Origin: Streptococcus sp. SN-1 | GTDB taxonomy: Bacteria; Bacillota; Bacilli; Lactobacillales; Streptococcaceae | DNA length: 64,000 bases | Assembly: GCF_041154385.1 (NCBI RefSeq) | Contig: NZ_AP028929.1 | Location: 1,806,001-1,870,000 of the forward strand | Reading direction: 5' to 3' | In this document: piece by piece, positions 1 to 8,188 of the stretch | Numbering within the stretch: position 1 is the stretch's first letter | How the letters are laid out: each line of letters opens with the position of its first letter | Made by a program: the position numbers and the translations under genes | The notes under the pieces: model-generated | The model's database searches: none | What the model saw: only the letters and a program-made list of their open reading frames with translations | What the model was told of the DNA's origin: nothing

Positions 1-128
1 CATCTGCTACCATGGCAAAATTTATCCAAGAAATCCGCAAAGGACCAACACCTTTTTCAAAAATCAGCTACTTAGATGTCAAACTAAGCAACTTTCCTCC
101 CTACCCTGACTTTAAAATCGCAAATTAG
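1..128 (+). CDS. acylphosphatase, 3' end only
   Basis: The reading frame is open from the window edge and stops at TAG 126-128, leaving about 41 C-terminal residues ending FPPYPDFKIAN. I recognise this tail as the end of the small acylphosphatase that precedes yidC2 in mitis-group streptococci. The enzyme hydrolyses acyl phosphates in the cytoplasm. The N-terminal catalytic Arg/Asn part is outside the window, so the call rests on the tail and the neighbour. Confidence 0.7.
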   Translation, partial: SATMAKFIQEIRKGPTPFSKISYLDVKLSNFPPYPDFKIAN

Positions 129-197
129 GTCTCTAGAACTATTGTATATTTTGTAAAAAAACAGTAGAATAGAAAGGTATTATTTTTAAAAGAAGGA

Positions 198-1133
198 ATG
201 AACAAATTGAAAGCTATTAAACGTTTTGCCCTCTCAGCTATGGGAGTGGCTATGTTGCTAGTCTTAACTGGCTGTGTCAATGTCGATAAAACCACAGGCC
301 AGCCAACAGGATTGGTTTGGAATACTATCGGAGCGCCTATGGCTGAAGCCATTAAGTACTTCGCCAATGACAAGGGACTTGGTTTTGGGGTTGCTATCAT
401 CATCGTAACTATTATCGTGCGCTTGATTATCTTGCCACTTGGTATCTACCAATCATGGAAAGCAACTCTGCACTCTGAAAAGATGAACGCCCTCAAGCAC
501 GTCCTTGAGCCACACCAAACGCGTCTCAAAGAAGCAACTACTCAAGAAGAAAAACTCGAAGCCCAACAAGCTCTCTTTGCCGCTCAAAAAGAGCACGGCA
601 TCAGCATGTTTGGTGGTGTAGGATGTTTCCCTATTCTCCTTCAAATGCCTTTCTTCTCAGCTATCTACTTTGCTGCCCAACATACTGAAGGGGTTGCTCA
701 AGCAAGCTACCTAGGCATTCCTCTAGGTTCTCCAAGTATGATTTTGGTTGCCTGCGCAGGTGTCCTTTACTATCTTCAATCGCTCCTTTCACTTCACGGA
801 GTAGAAGACGAAACGCAAAGAGAACAAATCAAGAAAATGGCTTACGTGAGCCCAATCACGATTGTTGTCTTCTCCCTCATTTCACCAGCCAGTGTCACAC
901 TTTACTGGGTTGTCGGTGGTTTCATGATGATTCTCCAACAGTTTATCGTCAACTATATCGTTCGTCCAAAACTTCGCAAAAAAGTCCGTGAAGAACTGGC
1001 AAAGAACCCACCAAAAGCAAGTACTTTCTCTACACCAAGTGGACGAAAAGACGTTACCCCTGGACAACCAACTGCTATCACAAGCAAGAAAAAACATAAA
1101 AATCGCAACGCTGGAAAACAACGTTCGAGATAA
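198..1133 (+). CDS. yidC2: membrane protein insertase YidC2 (Oxa1/SpoIIIJ family), lipoprotein
   Basis: Inserts membrane proteins into the cytoplasmic membrane, alone or with SecYEG and the SRP pathway. The 311-residue product has a signal segment with lipobox LTGC (Cys26), then a 60KD_IMP core with about five membrane segments and a basic tail rich in Lys/Arg, typical of the YidC2 paralogue and thought to contact ribosomes. The ATG at 198 touches the AGAAGGA ribosome site (191-197). A TTG at 207 (residue 4) has better spacing and may be the true start. It follows the acylphosphatase gene by 69 bp and ends before a strong terminator. Confidence 0.93.
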   Translation: MNKLKAIKRFALSAMGVAMLLVLTGCVNVDKTTGQPTGLVWNTIGAPMAEAIKYFANDKGLGFGVAIIIVTIIVRLIILPLGIYQSWKATLHSEKMNALKHVLEPHQTRLKEATTQEEKLEAQQALFAAQKEHGISMFGGVGCFPILLQMPFFSAIYFAAQHTEGVAQASYLGIPLGSPSMILVACAGVLYYLQSLLSLHGVEDETQREQIKKMAYVSPITIVVFSLISPASVTLYWVVGGFMMILQQFIVNYIVRPKLRKKVREELAKNPPKASTFSTPSGRKDVTPGQPTAITSKKKHKNRNAGKQRSR

Positions 1134-1158
1134 GGCTACGTAAATTATCCAATAATTA

Positions 1159-1215
1159 AAAAAACGAATGAATGATAAATAGTTTTCATCAACTAGATAT
1201 CATCATTCGTTTTTA
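1159..1215 (+). terminator. rho-independent terminator after yidC2
   Basis: An inverted repeat pairs AAAAACGAATGAATGAT with ATCATCATTCGTTTTT around a loop and ends in a T run. It closes the yidC2 transcript and could also act on the opposite strand, since both arms are A/T-flanked. Confidence 0.8.
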
Positions 1216-1311
1216 TTATCTACCGTTACATCTTATACTAATCGAAAACGTTAAATAGTTTAAAAGCTCACATATAAAAAACTATTCAATCATAAATTAA
1301 CAAGTAAATCA

Positions 1312-2400
1312 CTATGATTTAATACAATTCACAGTTATTAAAACTTCTGCTCCCGCGTCTCTATTTCTAAGCTCAACTCGGCCTTTGTGTAGTTTTGCAA
1401 CTCTACATACAAAACTAAGTCCAATACCATAATGTTGCTCTTTAACCGATCTAGCTTTATCCATACGATAAAAGAGCTTTCCAAAATTATTTAAAACTTC
1501 ATCTGGAAATTCCGAGCCATTATTCCATATGCCTATTTTCAATTCTTTCTCCTCTTGCTCTACCCTAATGTTAATTTTAGGATTCTGTTTATCGGCGTAT
1601 TCCAAAGCATTTGTTAAAATATTTTGTATGGCACGAATCAGAAGAGATGGATTTATATAATAGTTTTCAGTTCCTTTCACATTTTGTTCAAAAGAAAACT
1701 TCATCTGATTTTTTATCAAAAAAGAGACTTCTTTCTCTAATTCATTGATAAAATCTGAAGAGGAATACTCCGTCCAACCTGTCTCATCATCATAATAGGT
1801 TTTAGAATAGTGAATCAATTGATTGAAATAATCTAGTAACTGTTGACTAGCTCTTTCTATATCTGCTAAGCATTCTTGAGATTGGTCGTTTTCAGTTATC
1901 GTCTGCAAAAATTCCACATTTCCCCTAATAATGGTTAAGGGAGTTTTTAAATCATGAGAAGCTGCTGAAACCTGAAACATTAAATCTTCCTTCTGCTGTT
2001 TCTCATCAACTATTAATTGTCGAATTCTATCTTGCATCACAATAATCCGATTTCCTGTCTCGCGAAATTCTTTAACCGTTAAACTTTCTGTACATTCCTT
2101 CTCCAACCACATACTATTTTCATAAATCAAAGTCATTTCATAACTCAGTTTTTTCAACAATTTTCCAATGTGATAACTTATTAGAATAATCAATAAAACA
2201 CAAATATATATCCATGATGACACATTAAAAAAGATTGATAGAACACCACTATTGTTTAAAGGTTTCCCATCTTCATTTATTTGTATAGATACTGAAGCTA
2301 AGGGAATAAGATAGGCCATTAGTAAGCCAAGACTAAACTGCCAAATAATTCTCCAACAGGTTTCTCGAATTAATTGTCTAAAACTTTTGATTCTACCCAT
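1312..2400 (-). CDS. sensor histidine kinase of the yidC2-adjacent ABC cassette
   Basis: A 362-residue membrane kinase. Two membrane helices (about residues 18-39 and 60-82) enclose a very short external loop of about 20 residues, so it is an intramembrane-sensing type. The H-box SHDLKTPLT carries the phospho-accepting His149, followed by an N-box (NILTNALEYA) and G-boxes (IWNNG, YGIGLSF). It overlaps the regulator gene by 31 bp and is translated after it. Kinases of this shape next to BcrAB/LanFEG-type transporters usually sense antimicrobial peptides through the transporter; that role is inference here. Confidence 0.88.
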   Translation of the reverse strand: MGRIKSFRQLIRETCWRIIWQFSLGLLMAYLIPLASVSIQINEDGKPLNNSGVLSIFFNVSSWIYICVLLIILISYHIGKLLKKLSYEMTLIYENSMWLEKECTESLTVKEFRETGNRIIVMQDRIRQLIVDEKQQKEDLMFQVSAASHDLKTPLTIIRGNVEFLQTITENDQSQECLADIERASQQLLDYFNQLIHYSKTYYDDETGWTEYSSSDFINELEKEVSFLIKNQMKFSFEQNVKGTENYYINPSLLIRAIQNILTNALEYADKQNPKINIRVEQEEKELKIGIWNNGSEFPDEVLNNFGKLFYRMDKARSVKEQHYGIGLSFVCRVAKLHKGRVELRNRDAGAEVLITVNCIKS

Positions 2401-3056
2401 TGATATCCTCCACCATACAAGGTTTTAATTGGATTTAATTGATAAGGTTTCAGCTTTTGACGAATTTGATAAATATACTCTGAAACCGAACGTAAAAGAG
2501 CTTCGGAACTTTGTGGATATAGATAATTATAAATTTCCTCTATAGAGTATATTCTACTTGGGGTGCTTGCTAAAAGATTCACTATATCAAATTCCCTCCT
2601 TGTCAAGGCAATCTTATCATCGTTTACAAATAGTTCCTTACTATCCGTATATAGTATAAGCTTCCCAATCTTTATTTGATGAACATTTCCTTTAGTCCGT
2701 TCTTCACGACGCAAGTGCATTTTAACACGTGCTAAAAGTTCTTGCATACTAAAGGGCTTCATAATATAATCATCAGCACCTGCATTGATTCCAGCTACTA
2801 AGTCTTCATCCATATCCTTGGCAGTTATAAAACAGATAGGAACAGTTATCTGCTCGCGAATCATCTGACAGATTTCTAAACCACTAACAGGCATCATAAT
2901 ATCTAATAGAATCAAGTCAAAGCCTGTAAAATCACAAAGATCAATCTCTTCTATCTTATTTCGTATGACTACTTCATATTTTTCATATTCTAGTACTTTT
3001 TTTATTAGGCGAAGAATAGCAAGATCATCATCTACAACCAAAATTTTATAAGCCAT
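2370..3056 (-). CDS. OmpR/PhoB-family response regulator
   Basis: A 228-residue regulator with a receiver domain (acidic pocket DDD at 9-11, phospho-acceptor Asp52 in LLDIMMP, Lys in IMKPFS) and a C-terminal winged helix (about 130-225) ending near GGGYQW. Start ATG 3056 follows an AGGAGGG ribosome site in a leader of only about 13 nt. It is the partner of the downstream kinase and probably controls the adjacent ATPase/permease operon, whose terminator lies just upstream. Confidence 0.92.
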   Translation of the reverse strand: MAYKILVVDDDLAILRLIKKVLEYEKYEVVIRNKIEEIDLCDFTGFDLILLDIMMPVSGLEICQMIREQITVPICFITAKDMDEDLVAGINAGADDYIMKPFSMQELLARVKMHLRREERTKGNVHQIKIGKLILYTDSKELFVNDDKIALTRREFDIVNLLASTPSRIYSIEEIYNYLYPQSSEALLRSVSEYIYQIRQKLKPYQLNPIKTLYGGGYQWVESKVLDN

Positions 3057-3075
3057 AACTCACCCTCCTGAATAT

Positions 3076-3084
3076 ATTATAGCA
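3076..3084 (-). promoter_or_regulatory. extended -10 promoter for the regulator/kinase pair
   Basis: On the minus strand the motif TGCTATAAT is a perfect extended -10 placed 20 bp before the regulator ATG. No good -35 box is seen because the upstream terminator hairpin occupies that position; extended -10 promoters often work without one. Confidence 0.6.
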
Positions 3085-3089
3085 CTAAC

Positions 3090-3120
3090 TGAGAAAAAGA
3101 CAGGATATCCCCTGTCTTTA
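3090..3120 (-). terminator. terminator of the ABC transporter operon
   Basis: On the minus strand AAGACAGG pairs with CCTGTCTT around GGATAT, followed by TTTCT. It immediately follows the last permease codon and separates the transporter transcript from the regulator/kinase transcript. Confidence 0.75.
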
Positions 3121-3855
3121 GCGTACATTTTTTCCTATAAGTATCAATGTAGCAAATAGAAAAACAATTAATAACCAAACTATTTGTATCCCTAAGCCTT
3201 GCCACACTGGATAATAAAGAGACAATGGATAGGTATAAAAACAATTCATACTAGCCAGTAATGGTAAATTTCTAAAAAAAGAACTGAATTGTAATAACAT
3301 TTGTCCCAACCCCAATAAAAGGGATAAACTTATTCCCAAAATTAAGATAAAAGACTGGGAAATAAATACAAAAATACCACTTAAAAGAGAGAAGGTTAGA
3401 ATAGAAATACAAGCTGGAAATAGAATTGTTAGAACATGTTTAATATTACTCAAAAGATTGATATTGTAGTATCCTTGCGCGATTAGTATGCATAATGATA
3501 TTACAGCAACCAATAATACAATTTCCATACATAATACAATAGCTAGTTTACAGATTATAAATATCAAACGATTTGGACATGTAAGAAAACTGGTACGAAG
3601 GCTAGAACCTGTAAATTCTTGACCTATAAATAGAACAGCTAGACTAATGAAACCCGCCTGTCCTAAATAGAGACTTTGCAGTAGCTGTTCCAAAACAAAC
3701 TGTAGGGTCAACTGGTCTGGCTTATTATTTAAAAAAATAACTAACGCTGGAACACACAGTAATAGAGCACCTATAATCAACCAGTGCCACGGATTCATAA
3801 TAAACTTGAGATACTCACTTTTAAGTTGCTCTTTCAACTTATTCACCTCCTCCAA
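3118..3855 (-). CDS. ABC-2 type transporter permease
   Basis: A 245-residue protein with about six hydrophobic segments, a cytoplasmic N-terminus and the motif GQEFTGSSLRTS, where this permease class carries its conserved loop between helices 2 and 3. Its start overlaps the upstream permease gene by 17 bp, so the two are coupled. It probably forms a heterodimeric channel with that permease and the ATPase, as in BcrAB or LanFEG systems that remove peptide antibiotics from the membrane. The substrate is not known. Confidence 0.8.
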   Translation of the reverse strand: MEEVNKLKEQLKSEYLKFIMNPWHWLIIGALLLCVPALVIFLNNKPDQLTLQFVLEQLLQSLYLGQAGFISLAVLFIGQEFTGSSLRTSFLTCPNRLIFIICKLAIVLCMEIVLLVAVISLCILIAQGYYNINLLSNIKHVLTILFPACISILTFSLLSGIFVFISQSFILILGISLSLLLGLGQMLLQFSSFFRNLPLLASMNCFYTYPLSLYYPVWQGLGIQIVWLLIVFLFATLILIGKNVR

Positions 3856-4624
3856 TATCTGACTTAAGTAAGCGGTAGATTGCTAAAGCCAAGAATGAGA
3901 AGTTCCAACAAAGTAAAAGTAAAATATTTTGTAAACTATTATATTCTAAAATTTGAGGAGATGTAGCAATCAATCCTTGCCCCAATGCAACTGGAAGAAA
4001 TTTTGCAACCGATATATAGTTTGCTAAGAATGTTCCTAAATTGTAGACTTGAGGAAGCAAAAATAATAGAGGAACAATGGCTGTTTTAAATGTCAAAGCC
4101 ATAATATAGGCCAGCAGTCCCAACAAAGTCCAAGCTATACTGGCTAAAAATATATAGAACCAAACTGTTCCATTTAGTAAAAAAAGCAATAAGCCATCTT
4201 GTCCTAAAACATAATGTGTCATGTTAATTGTCAAGAATATTGATAGAAAGGAAATGATAAAAGAAAATATAAGCCAAACTAATGTTTTTGAAACTAGGAA
4301 AGTACTTCGATTTGTAACAGAGAGGAGGCTTGTACGAATAGCCAAGCCTTTGTATTCCTCGGCTCCGTAAATTGAGCCTAGGATAATCATAATAAAAACA
4401 CCAAATAAAGTGACATCAAAACCTAAAAATTCAATAGGAGGTAAGGCCTCTGCTAAATCTGGATTTGTCTCTGGTGTAGCATGGATACCAACTGAAACAA
4501 TTTGAGAAGCACCAATATTTGCTAAAAACGTTTGAAATACCAGTATCAAGAATAGTACAACATGAGTAGCTCTATTATAAAGTAATTTCAATATTTCAGA
4601 ATGAAGAGAGTAAATAAGTGCCAT
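3839..4624 (-). CDS. ABC-2 type transporter permease
   Basis: A 261-residue six-helix permease with the loop motif GAEEYKGLAIRTS, parallel to the motif in the downstream permease, so the two are paralogues. A large external loop between helices 1 and 2 (about residues 40-70) is rich in Pro/Glu. It starts 1 bp after the ATPase stop codon and overlaps the next permease. The arrangement ATPase-permease-permease fits lantibiotic immunity or bacitracin-type exporters. Confidence 0.8.
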   Translation of the reverse strand: MALIYSLHSEILKLLYNRATHVVLFLILVFQTFLANIGASQIVSVGIHATPETNPDLAEALPPIEFLGFDVTLFGVFIMIILGSIYGAEEYKGLAIRTSLLSVTNRSTFLVSKTLVWLIFSFIISFLSIFLTINMTHYVLGQDGLLLFLLNGTVWFYIFLASIAWTLLGLLAYIMALTFKTAIVPLLFLLPQVYNLGTFLANYISVAKFLPVALGQGLIATSPQILEYNSLQNILLLLCWNFSFLALAIYRLLKSDIGGGE

Positions 4625-4625
4625 G

Positions 4626-5336
4626 TCACTTCCCTCCCTCTGTTAAACTAAAGAAGACTTCCTCTAGTGAAGAAAGATTTTTCATCACTTCTTGTAAAGT
4701 CCCTTTTATAAGAACTTTTCCTTTATTTATGATAACTACATCATCTGTTACTGCTTCCACTTCCGATAATATATGAGATGACAGTAAGACGGTCTTCCCT
4801 TCTTGAGCTTGTTTTTTTATAAACTCTCTAAACCACCGAATTCCTCTTGGATCCAACCCATTAGTCGGTTCATCCAATATCAGATATTGAGGATTTCCTA
4901 ATAGAGCTGTTGCAATTCCCAAGCGTTGTCCTTCTCCTAATGATAATTTCCCAATTTTAGATTTTTTCTTATGACTAATATCCACCATATCCAAGACTTG
5001 TTCAATTCGCTGACTGGATATCCCATTACTAGCAGCAACAATTTTCAAATGTTGATAAACAGTCCGATCATCAGGAGCTCCTACACTGTCAAATGAAGCT
5101 CCTACAGTCTTTAGAGGAAATTTTAATTCCTTATAAGTTTGATCTCCAATTTTGGTAAGACCAGATGTTGCTTTGTCTAATCCTAATAAAATACGTAAGG
5201 TTGAACTTTTACCAGCTCCATTTGGACCCAGGAAAGCAGTCACTTTACCTGCTTTTGCTTCAAAAGAAATATCTTTTAAAATTTGAGTTTGGCCATACGA
5301 CTTACATAAATTTTTAATGGTAATACTTTGTTCCAT
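4626..5336 (-). CDS. ABC transporter ATP-binding protein, BcrA/LanF-like
   Basis: A 236-residue ATPase with Walker A GPNGAGKSS (37-45), signature LSLGEGQ, Walker B YLILDEPTNGLDP and H-loop SSHIL. At the Q-loop position it reads ASFDSVG, with no Gln; LanF proteins carry Glu at this point, so the Asp here is a variant of that theme. It is the first gene of a three-gene transporter operon. No lantibiotic precursor or modification gene is nearby, so if it gives immunity it acts against an outside peptide. Confidence 0.88.
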   Translation of the reverse strand: MEQSITIKNLCKSYGQTQILKDISFEAKAGKVTAFLGPNGAGKSSTLRILLGLDKATSGLTKIGDQTYKELKFPLKTVGASFDSVGAPDDRTVYQHLKIVAASNGISSQRIEQVLDMVDISHKKKSKIGKLSLGEGQRLGIATALLGNPQYLILDEPTNGLDPRGIRWFREFIKKQAQEGKTVLLSSHILSEVEAVTDDVVIINKGKVLIKGTLQEVMKNLSSLEEVFFSLTEGGK

Positions 5337-5433
5337 AGATGTTCTCCTATTCTATTTAATATTTCTAAAAGTAACTATATCTTATACACTCATTTTCGGA
5401 TTTTTTTCAGAATTTAGAGAGTAAAAAAGATTT

Positions 5434-5585
5434 AATACTCAATGAAAATCAAAGAGCAAACTAGGAAGCTAGCCGCAGGCTGCTCAAAACACGGTTTTGA
5501 GGTTGTAGATAAGACTGACGAAGTCAGTCACATATATACGACAAAGCGACGCTGACGTGGTTTGAAGAGATTTTCGAAGAGTATA
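5434..5585 (-). repeat. BOX element (A-B-C, reverse orientation)
   Basis: The sequence begins AATACTCAATGAAAATC (boxC), contains a boxB dyad (GACTGACGAAGTCAGTC) and ends TTTTCGAAGAGTAT (boxA), about 152 bp. This is the standard single-boxB form of the mitis-group BOX repeat. It sits between the ABC operon promoter region and the IS1182 element. Confidence 0.92.
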
Positions 5586-5627
5586 AAATTTTGTTTCATT
5601 TAATTATCTATATTTGTGTAAATTTAA

Positions 5628-7263
5628 AAGCCCGATGTTTCCATCGAGTCCACTGAAAAAATAGGTCTCTTACTTTTAATGAAATGAAAACCGAGGAATC
5701 TCTCGTTAATTTGAGCGAGTTCCTCGGTTATTTTGTATTTATTAAGGTCATAATTCGTTTCATATTGACCACGAAGATGGTTGTGGCTGCCTGTAACTCC
5801 ATGCTGAAAAGACCCGATGCTCTCGCGACATCAAAGCCATGTCTCTGTTTTAGTTCGGCATTCTTTGCTTCGATTTTATAGCGATGTCTGGCCATTTCTT
5901 TAAAATAAGGTGTTTCCTGAAATTTCTTCTGGAAAAGATGGTCGTCACTCTTAATGGCTATTGAATAAGTTTTAGACTTTGCCCCCTCCTTATAACATCC
6001 TTCCTTGGAAAGGCAACTCTTGCACTTCTCAATGTCAAAGTAATGAGTGACAACTTGATTCTTATTTTGATATTTTTTCCCTGTCCTTGCTTTGCGAACA
6101 GCCATGTGTCCTTCTGGACAGACAAATAGCCCTGCATCTTTATTAAATTCAAACGCATCCTCTTCTTTACGGTAACCTTTTGAAACTGAAGGGTTCAGTT
6201 TTGACACCAAATGAATCTTTTCTTTGCGAGCTAGTTGAATATTGTCCTTTCCTGAATAAGCCGCATCACCAATAATAGTCTCGATGTCCAGACTATTTTC
6301 CTTTGTTTTGGCATATAACTCAGGTAAATATTTCCCATCGCTTTGTTCACCAGAAGTGACCACACAAGCAGTAATAATCCGTTCATCCGTCATAGCGATA
6401 TGACTTTTATATCCATAGAAAGAGCTGTCGGCTGTCTTATGTCCAAGCCTAGCCTCCTCCTTAACAGAAGCTTCCAAGTGTTCTAAGTCGTCCTCGACAG
6501 CCTCTTTTAGGTAATTGAACTTTTGAGACACAGCCGGTAGGGCTAAGAGTTCCTCGTGTTTTTCAACCACAGCCATTAATTCCTCTGTATAGGTCAACTC
6601 TGCTTCGAGGTTATCTTCCTGAGGTTTCTTTGGAAATTCTATTTTGATATCTTCTGAATGTTGATAAATTGTTTTACGTAAAGCTTTTGAACGCTCTCTA
6701 AGGATTTCTTGGGGTTTCTTATGATTATAATGAGATTTGGTGTGAGTGGCATCCACAATGAGGATTTTACTCTTAATCAAGTTATGTTCGAGTGCAATTT
6801 GAACAGACTTCTGAATCAATACATCAAGCAGTTTATCATCTTTAATTCTTAGCTTTCTAAATTTTGTCAAAGAGGATGGCTCGATAACAGAATCCTCAGG
6901 AGCTAGACCAAGAAAAAATTTAAAGGCCATATCTGACAAGGAACGTCCTACCACATCTACATCTGATAACTTATAAATATCTTTTAACAAGAGATATTTG
7001 AACATCATAATCGGTGAATAAGCTTTACGCCCAAAATCGGGACGATAATTCTTTTCTAGTTCATCATAAATAAAGCTAAAATCACAGAGTTCAGTTAGCT
7101 GACGTAAAAAGTGGGTTTTAGGAACCACGATATCATACAAACTAGAATAAGGACTGACATCCATAGTTAACTGATTATCAAGCATTATTTCACCTCATCT
7201 CTAGTATAACAAAAAAGCCATCAATTTAATGACTTTTTCAGTAGGCTCGTTTCCATCAGGCTT
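5628..7263 (-). mobile_element. IS1182-family insertion sequence, complete
   Basis: About 1.64 kb bounded by imperfect inverted repeats: the left end begins AAGCCCGATG and continues to CCACTGAAAAA, and the right end, read on the other strand, begins AAGCCTGATGGAAACGAG and continues CCTACTGAAAAA. One intact transposase fills it. The right end stops 5 bp before the pflA stop codon, so insertion happened at the very end of pflA without changing the protein. A target duplication could not be identified with confidence. Confidence 0.8.
5728..7185 (-). CDS. IS1182-family transposase
   Basis: A 485-residue DDE transposase, full length for the family. The N-terminal DUF772-type domain (about 25-110) contains YSPIMMFKYLLL. 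Candidate catalytic residues are Asp in IVDATHT, Asp in IIGDAAYSG and Glu in YKIEAKNAELKQ. A Cys-containing segment (CPEGH, then CKSC, GCYKEG) lies between the second and third acidic residues, as in many IS1182 transposases. No frameshift or early stop is visible, so the element may be active. Confidence 0.93.
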   Translation of the reverse strand: MLDNQLTMDVSPYSSLYDIVVPKTHFLRQLTELCDFSFIYDELEKNYRPDFGRKAYSPIMMFKYLLLKDIYKLSDVDVVGRSLSDMAFKFFLGLAPEDSVIEPSSLTKFRKLRIKDDKLLDVLIQKSVQIALEHNLIKSKILIVDATHTKSHYNHKKPQEILRERSKALRKTIYQHSEDIKIEFPKKPQEDNLEAELTYTEELMAVVEKHEELLALPAVSQKFNYLKEAVEDDLEHLEASVKEEARLGHKTADSSFYGYKSHIAMTDERIITACVVTSGEQSDGKYLPELYAKTKENSLDIETIIGDAAYSGKDNIQLARKEKIHLVSKLNPSVSKGYRKEEDAFEFNKDAGLFVCPEGHMAVRKARTGKKYQNKNQVVTHYFDIEKCKSCLSKEGCYKEGAKSKTYSIAIKSDDHLFQKKFQETPYFKEMARHRYKIEAKNAELKQRHGFDVARASGLFSMELQAATTIFVVNMKRIMTLINTK

Positions 7264-7268
7264 CTTTT

Positions 7269-8063
7269 TTATCCATGTACACGTTTCATATAGTCTTGGT
7301 AACTTTCGGTATCCATGAGTTTTTTAGCGTTCTTGACGCGATCTGCTGTTGGTGGTTTAACCCCTTCGAGTGAATATGGAATTCCCAATTCACGCCATTT
7401 GAATTCTCCCATAGTGTGATAAGGTAGAATTTCAAACTTATCAACATTTTTAAGGGTCTTGACGAATTTACCAAGTTCAATCAAGTCATCATCTCTGTCT
7501 GTCAACCCTGGAACTAGCACGTGGCGAATCCAGACAGGTTTTCCAATATCTGATAAATACTGGGCACAGGCCAAGATATTTTTATTGGTTTGGCTAGTAA
7601 CAATCTTGTGCTGTTCTTCGTTGATTTCTTTGATATCCAAGAGGACCAAGTCAGTGACAGCCATGAGTTTGTCAAACTTCTCAAGGTAACGTGGTTTATT
7701 ACGGAAAGGAAGGGCACAGGTGTCCAAAGTACAGTGGATTCCTTGTTCCTTAGCCTTGGTGAAGAGAGCAATCAGGAAATCAATCTGCAAGAGGGCTTCT
7801 CCTCCACTGACTGTAATACCGCCCTTATTTCCCCAGAAACCGCGGTAGCGCAAGGCCTCTGTCAAGACATCATCTACCGTCCGTTCACGTGACTTATTGG
7901 ACTCCATAGCCCAAGTATCCGGGTTATGGCAATACTGGCAACGCATGTGACAGCCCTGCAAAAAGACAATAAAGCGAATACCAGGGCCATCTACCGCCCC
8001 AAAACTTTCTGTCGAATGCACCATTCCTGTCACTTGTCCATAATCAATTGTTTCTTCAGACAT
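7269..8063 (-). CDS. pflA: pyruvate formate-lyase activating enzyme
   Basis: Radical SAM enzyme that installs the glycyl radical on pyruvate formate-lyase under anaerobic conditions. The 264-residue protein has the [4Fe-4S] motif CHMRCQYC (CxxxCxxC) at about 34-41 and the following SAM-binding GGE motif (TVSGGEALLQ). The C-terminus (YMKRVHG) is complete although an IS element abuts the stop codon. Its promoter region carries a cre site, consistent with CcpA control of mixed-acid fermentation. Confidence 0.96.
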   Translation of the reverse strand: MSEETIDYGQVTGMVHSTESFGAVDGPGIRFIVFLQGCHMRCQYCHNPDTWAMESNKSRERTVDDVLTEALRYRGFWGNKGGITVSGGEALLQIDFLIALFTKAKEQGIHCTLDTCALPFRNKPRYLEKFDKLMAVTDLVLLDIKEINEEQHKIVTSQTNKNILACAQYLSDIGKPVWIRHVLVPGLTDRDDDLIELGKFVKTLKNVDKFEILPYHTMGEFKWRELGIPYSLEGVKPPTADRVKNAKKLMDTESYQDYMKRVHG

Positions 8064-8076
8064 ATCGTTACCTTCC

Positions 8077-8125
8077 TTGAAAACGTTTTATAGTTTTATT
8101 ATATCACGACTTGAAGGAAAAACAA
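8077..8125 (-). promoter_or_regulatory. pflA promoter with cre site
   Basis: On the minus strand a -10 TATAAT (plus-strand 8098-8103) follows a -35-like TTGTTT (8120-8125) with a 16 bp spacer. The plus-strand sequence TTGAAAACGTTTTATA at 8077-8092 matches the catabolite-responsive element consensus with one mismatch and lies at or just after the predicted start site, a position where CcpA blocks transcription. Confidence 0.65.
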
Positions 8126-8188
8126 GATTTTTGCCTATTTTTTAGAAAGCAATCTGTTTTTCAATTTCATTTTCAATTACTTATCATT

